In this document: one piece after another, positions 31,862-33,974 of the stretch
How the letters are laid out: the number at the start of each line of letters is the position of its first letter
Position numbering within the stretch: the stretch's first letter is position 1
Assembly: GCA_964200185.2 (NCBI GenBank)
Contig: CAXNAD020000058.1
Coordinates: 1-33,974 of the forward strand
Direction of reading: 5' to 3'
Length of the DNA stretch: 33,974 nt
Source of the DNA: Choristocarpus tenellus KU-1152
Taxonomy: Eukaryota > Phaeophyceae
Program-made: the position numbers and the translations under genes
Notes under the pieces: model-generated
Told to the model about the DNA's origin: nothing
The model's database searches: none
The model's input: the letters and a program-made list of their open reading frames with translations, nothing else

Positions 31862-33974
31862 TCTTTAGACTTTGATCTCATCACAACTATCTATTGCAGC
31901 AGGAATTACTGGCAGGCACAACACAAAGTACAACAAATTGCCAGATTGTAACACCACTCCTCTCCAACTCCAACAATTTCACCACACAGAATAAAGCCAT
32001 GTGCTCTCTCCTCATTCCTTCTCGCCTGACATAATTTCTATAGCACAAGTTGCGATGATCCATTCTTCAGGTCAAGATGGCACTGGAAAACCTATGCAAT
32101 TTCTCAGCACCTGTATCCATGCGCCGGGAAGAAACCCGGGGCGGTGTGAAGCCCCTCCCAAACCTGTCTCAGCGGCTGACAAAGCCCCAGTTTGATCGTG
32201 CCACCCACGCAGTCTTTGCCTCCACAGTGAAGCAAATGGTTCAGAGTCAGAAGGAAATCAATCTGGCAAGGTGAGGAGAGAACTTATGGCGCTGTTGCTG
32301 CCTGTTTTGCAGTAGAATTGTTCTGCAACGCTGTTGAAAGCTCGCAGAGGACGCAAGGATGGCATGAAGGTTAGGGTGAAGGTTAGGGTGAAGGTTAGGG
32401 TGACATATCAAATCTACTCTCGTAGTTGTTTGAATTCCTTTAGCTTGATGTAATGTGAGGAGCACCTTTCCCAACAGAAATCTGTTTTGAATATAGGCTG
32501 CATGTAAGCATCCGCAGTGGACAAAGCAGTGGGCTGCAAGCAAAGGAAAGGGTGCCCTTCCTCTCTACACACAGTGATAGCACCTGTTTTGTTGGTCCAA
32601 TATGTGTTGATTAGTCACCCTTAAATTGAGACCTCGAGATTTTTGGGCAATGATTGACTTTCTCTTATTTCAACATCTGCATCAAAAGTACTCCAGAACT
32701 AGCGATATCCAAGTAAACTCTTCATGGGCCATAGTTTCCATTGCAAGCTCACATGCTATCAATTTACCACAGCAACTAGAACTACCAATGGATATGTTCC
32801 AGTGAGTGAAAGTATCTTAGGGTTAGGGTACAAGTTTTGCCCTGTTTGTCCGTTTGAGGCTTGCCTTCCCCTGTTTTTTTTTATGACATTTCCTACTCCA
32901 ATTTTTTCGGAGTAGGTAAAGTGTTGTGTTATGAAAGGGTGTGTCAGGAACAAGGACATTGACACTCCCTAACAACACGATAGTCAAAGTTACATCAAAA
33001 TCGCAACATTGGAATTTGGCCCTCAAATGGACGCGGCTCTACCCTCTAAGATGCTTTGGCTCAGTTGGATGGGACTTCTAAGATCAAATCGTTGTCACCA
33101 ATGGAGACTTTTTGTGGGGGGGGTATTATCATTCAAAGAAATCCTGAACGAAGTAACACTGTAGTGTTCCCAATCTCACCTGTATGTTCAACTTCCATTT
33201 TCTGAACTCAGAGAGAGGGAAAATTTACACTTTGTAGAATGCAAAATGTGGTTGAATTAGTGAATTTGAAATTGTGGTGCATTTACTTGATCGCCTCTTG
33301 ATGGCACAGGTCCCTTCAGAGATTTGATGACGAGGGGATCCGACAGAAACAGGCGGTGCAACTGGATAAGGAGAGGTGAGCCCTTGCTTCAAGGTGTGTT
33401 GATTCATTTAGACTTGAAGGTCTAGCGTTAGGGTTGACAATTAATTGATGGTCCACCCTGATCTTTCTCGTGCATTCAATCAGGGTTTACTATCATGTGA
33501 GCCTTCGAGTATTTTCGGAACCAATCCAGGGTCCTTATAGCGTGTGTGTGCCTTTCCCGTTGTGGCAGGGATCTCTTTCAAGAGCTATGTCAAGTTAACA
33601 GGCGCAGTTGCCACTCACCCCTTGCTGCAGGTCAGCACTCACAGAAGAAGTCACATTGGAGGCTATTCGGGCTCAGGGGTTGCATGACCTTGCTCAGGCA
33701 AGACTTGAGCACTTCTTTTTTTGTTGTTGCTTGTTCTGGTCTTGTCTTGTCCACGTTTTCCCAGTTGCTACAGAAGATACAGCAATGCACATTCCATGTA
33801 GGGAGGGTTAGGGTTTTTCCATGAGAAGAGGAAAAACAGAACGTGATCTGTTTCGTCTCATTGGTCAACAAAATGAGAATAGACGCTAGGATAATAGGAA
33901 ACCCCACTCCTACACAGAAGCAGTATCATATATACTTCCTTGTTCTTTTAGGGCTGTGTTGGGGGGGGTCAGGG
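29831..33974 (+). CDS. SPEF2: SPEF2/CPC1 (central pair complex protein), 5' part of gene, spliced
   Basis: SPEF2 (CPC1 in Chlamydomonas, KPL2 in mammals) is a large scaffold of the C1 central-pair projection in motile cilia. Exons traced with consistent phase: 29831-29850, 30305-30431, 31440-31583, 32071-32270 and 33310-33375; less certain are 33569 to about 33593 and about 33640-33700. The first two join to MSDLLLRWLNEDLNL, then QDFGNGFLLGKIL and QQDFDKFQ. Exon 3 gives KVNNFCRLEPSLRHLGVKF and ATVLYQ. These are the strands and helices of the SPEF2-type N-terminal CH domain. Exon 4 continues VKMALENL and a basic linker, ending QSQKEINLAR; exon 5 gives QRFDDEGIRQKQAVQLDKER, a coiled-coil-like stretch. 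The start ATG at 29831 was chosen because its 20-nt exon restores the N-terminus and phase; the frame before 30305 holds an in-frame stop. The gene continues past the right edge. Confidence 0.85.
30432..31439 (+). other. SPEF2: SPEF2 intron 2, about 1 kb
   Basis: Separates DKFQ from DLGTSDAKVNNF, phase 0. The only notable content is a degenerate C-rich telomere-like tract at 30884-30916. Confidence 0.7.
31831..31858. repeat. (AT)14 microsatellite
   Basis: Perfect AT repeat in SPEF2 intron 3. Confidence 0.95.
32366..32402 (+). repeat. Telomere-like 12-bp tandem repeat
   Basis: Three exact copies of GAAGGTTAGGGT, each holding GGTTAGGG. It lies in SPEF2 intron 4, about 100 bp after the exon 4 donor. 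Confidence 0.9.
32809..33057 (-). mobile_element. MITE-like element family 1, copy 6, with telomere-like interruption
   Basis: Same orientation as copies 3 and 4, in SPEF2 intron 4. It starts AAAGTATCTTAGGGTTAGGG, where other copies read AAAGTATCTTAGAGGGTAC, so the terminal repeat has gained bases that create a GGTTAGGG telomere-like motif. It ends CTCTACCCTCTAAGATGCTT. The central arms are CCTACTCC and CGGAGTAGG. Confidence 0.82.

Overview
This is an intron-rich nuclear segment from a flagellated eukaryote. Two axonemal genes stand head to head. All but the smallest coding pieces lie in exons of about 50-250 bp with GT-AG boundaries, separated by AT-rich introns of about 0.1-6 kb. The combination of a kelch/filamin-type outer-arm dynein heavy chain with SPEF2/CPC1 points to a motile protist; by family knowledge a green-alga-like flagellate is the closest fit, but the sequence does not fix the species. 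Short TTAGGG-type tracts hint at a TTAGGG telomere rather than the TTTAGGG or TTTTAGGG of many plants and Chlamydomonas.

Minus strand, about 28821 down to 1122 and running off the left edge: a flagellar outer-arm dynein heavy chain of the Chlamydomonas alpha-chain (ODA11) type. I traced 38 exons with compatible reading phase, about 1,610 codons. In transcript order they encode a six-bladed kelch propeller (28821-23265), IPT/Ig and filamin-like repeats (22868-20178), a helical tail (19768-18207), the linker region (17773-5039) and the complete AAA1 nucleotide site with Walker A, Walker B and sensor I (3806-1122). One stretch of roughly 35-45 residues between 7426 and 5790 could not be assigned. 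AAA2-AAA6, the stalk and the C-terminus lie beyond the left edge.

Plus strand, 29831 to beyond the right edge: SPEF2 (CPC1/KPL2), a central-pair protein, beginning with its N-terminal CH domain. The two start codons are about 1 kb apart, so 28822-29830 is the likely shared promoter region of two cilium genes.

The introns carry most of the non-coding interest: six copies of a ~250 bp MITE-like inverted-repeat element with a central palindrome, two copies (one cut by the window edge) of a second element with a related terminus, a pair of tRNA-derived SINE-like heads, several microsatellites, and a cluster of telomere-like GGTTAGGG tracts in the SPEF2 introns. No bacterial-type features, CRISPR arrays or viral genes were seen.
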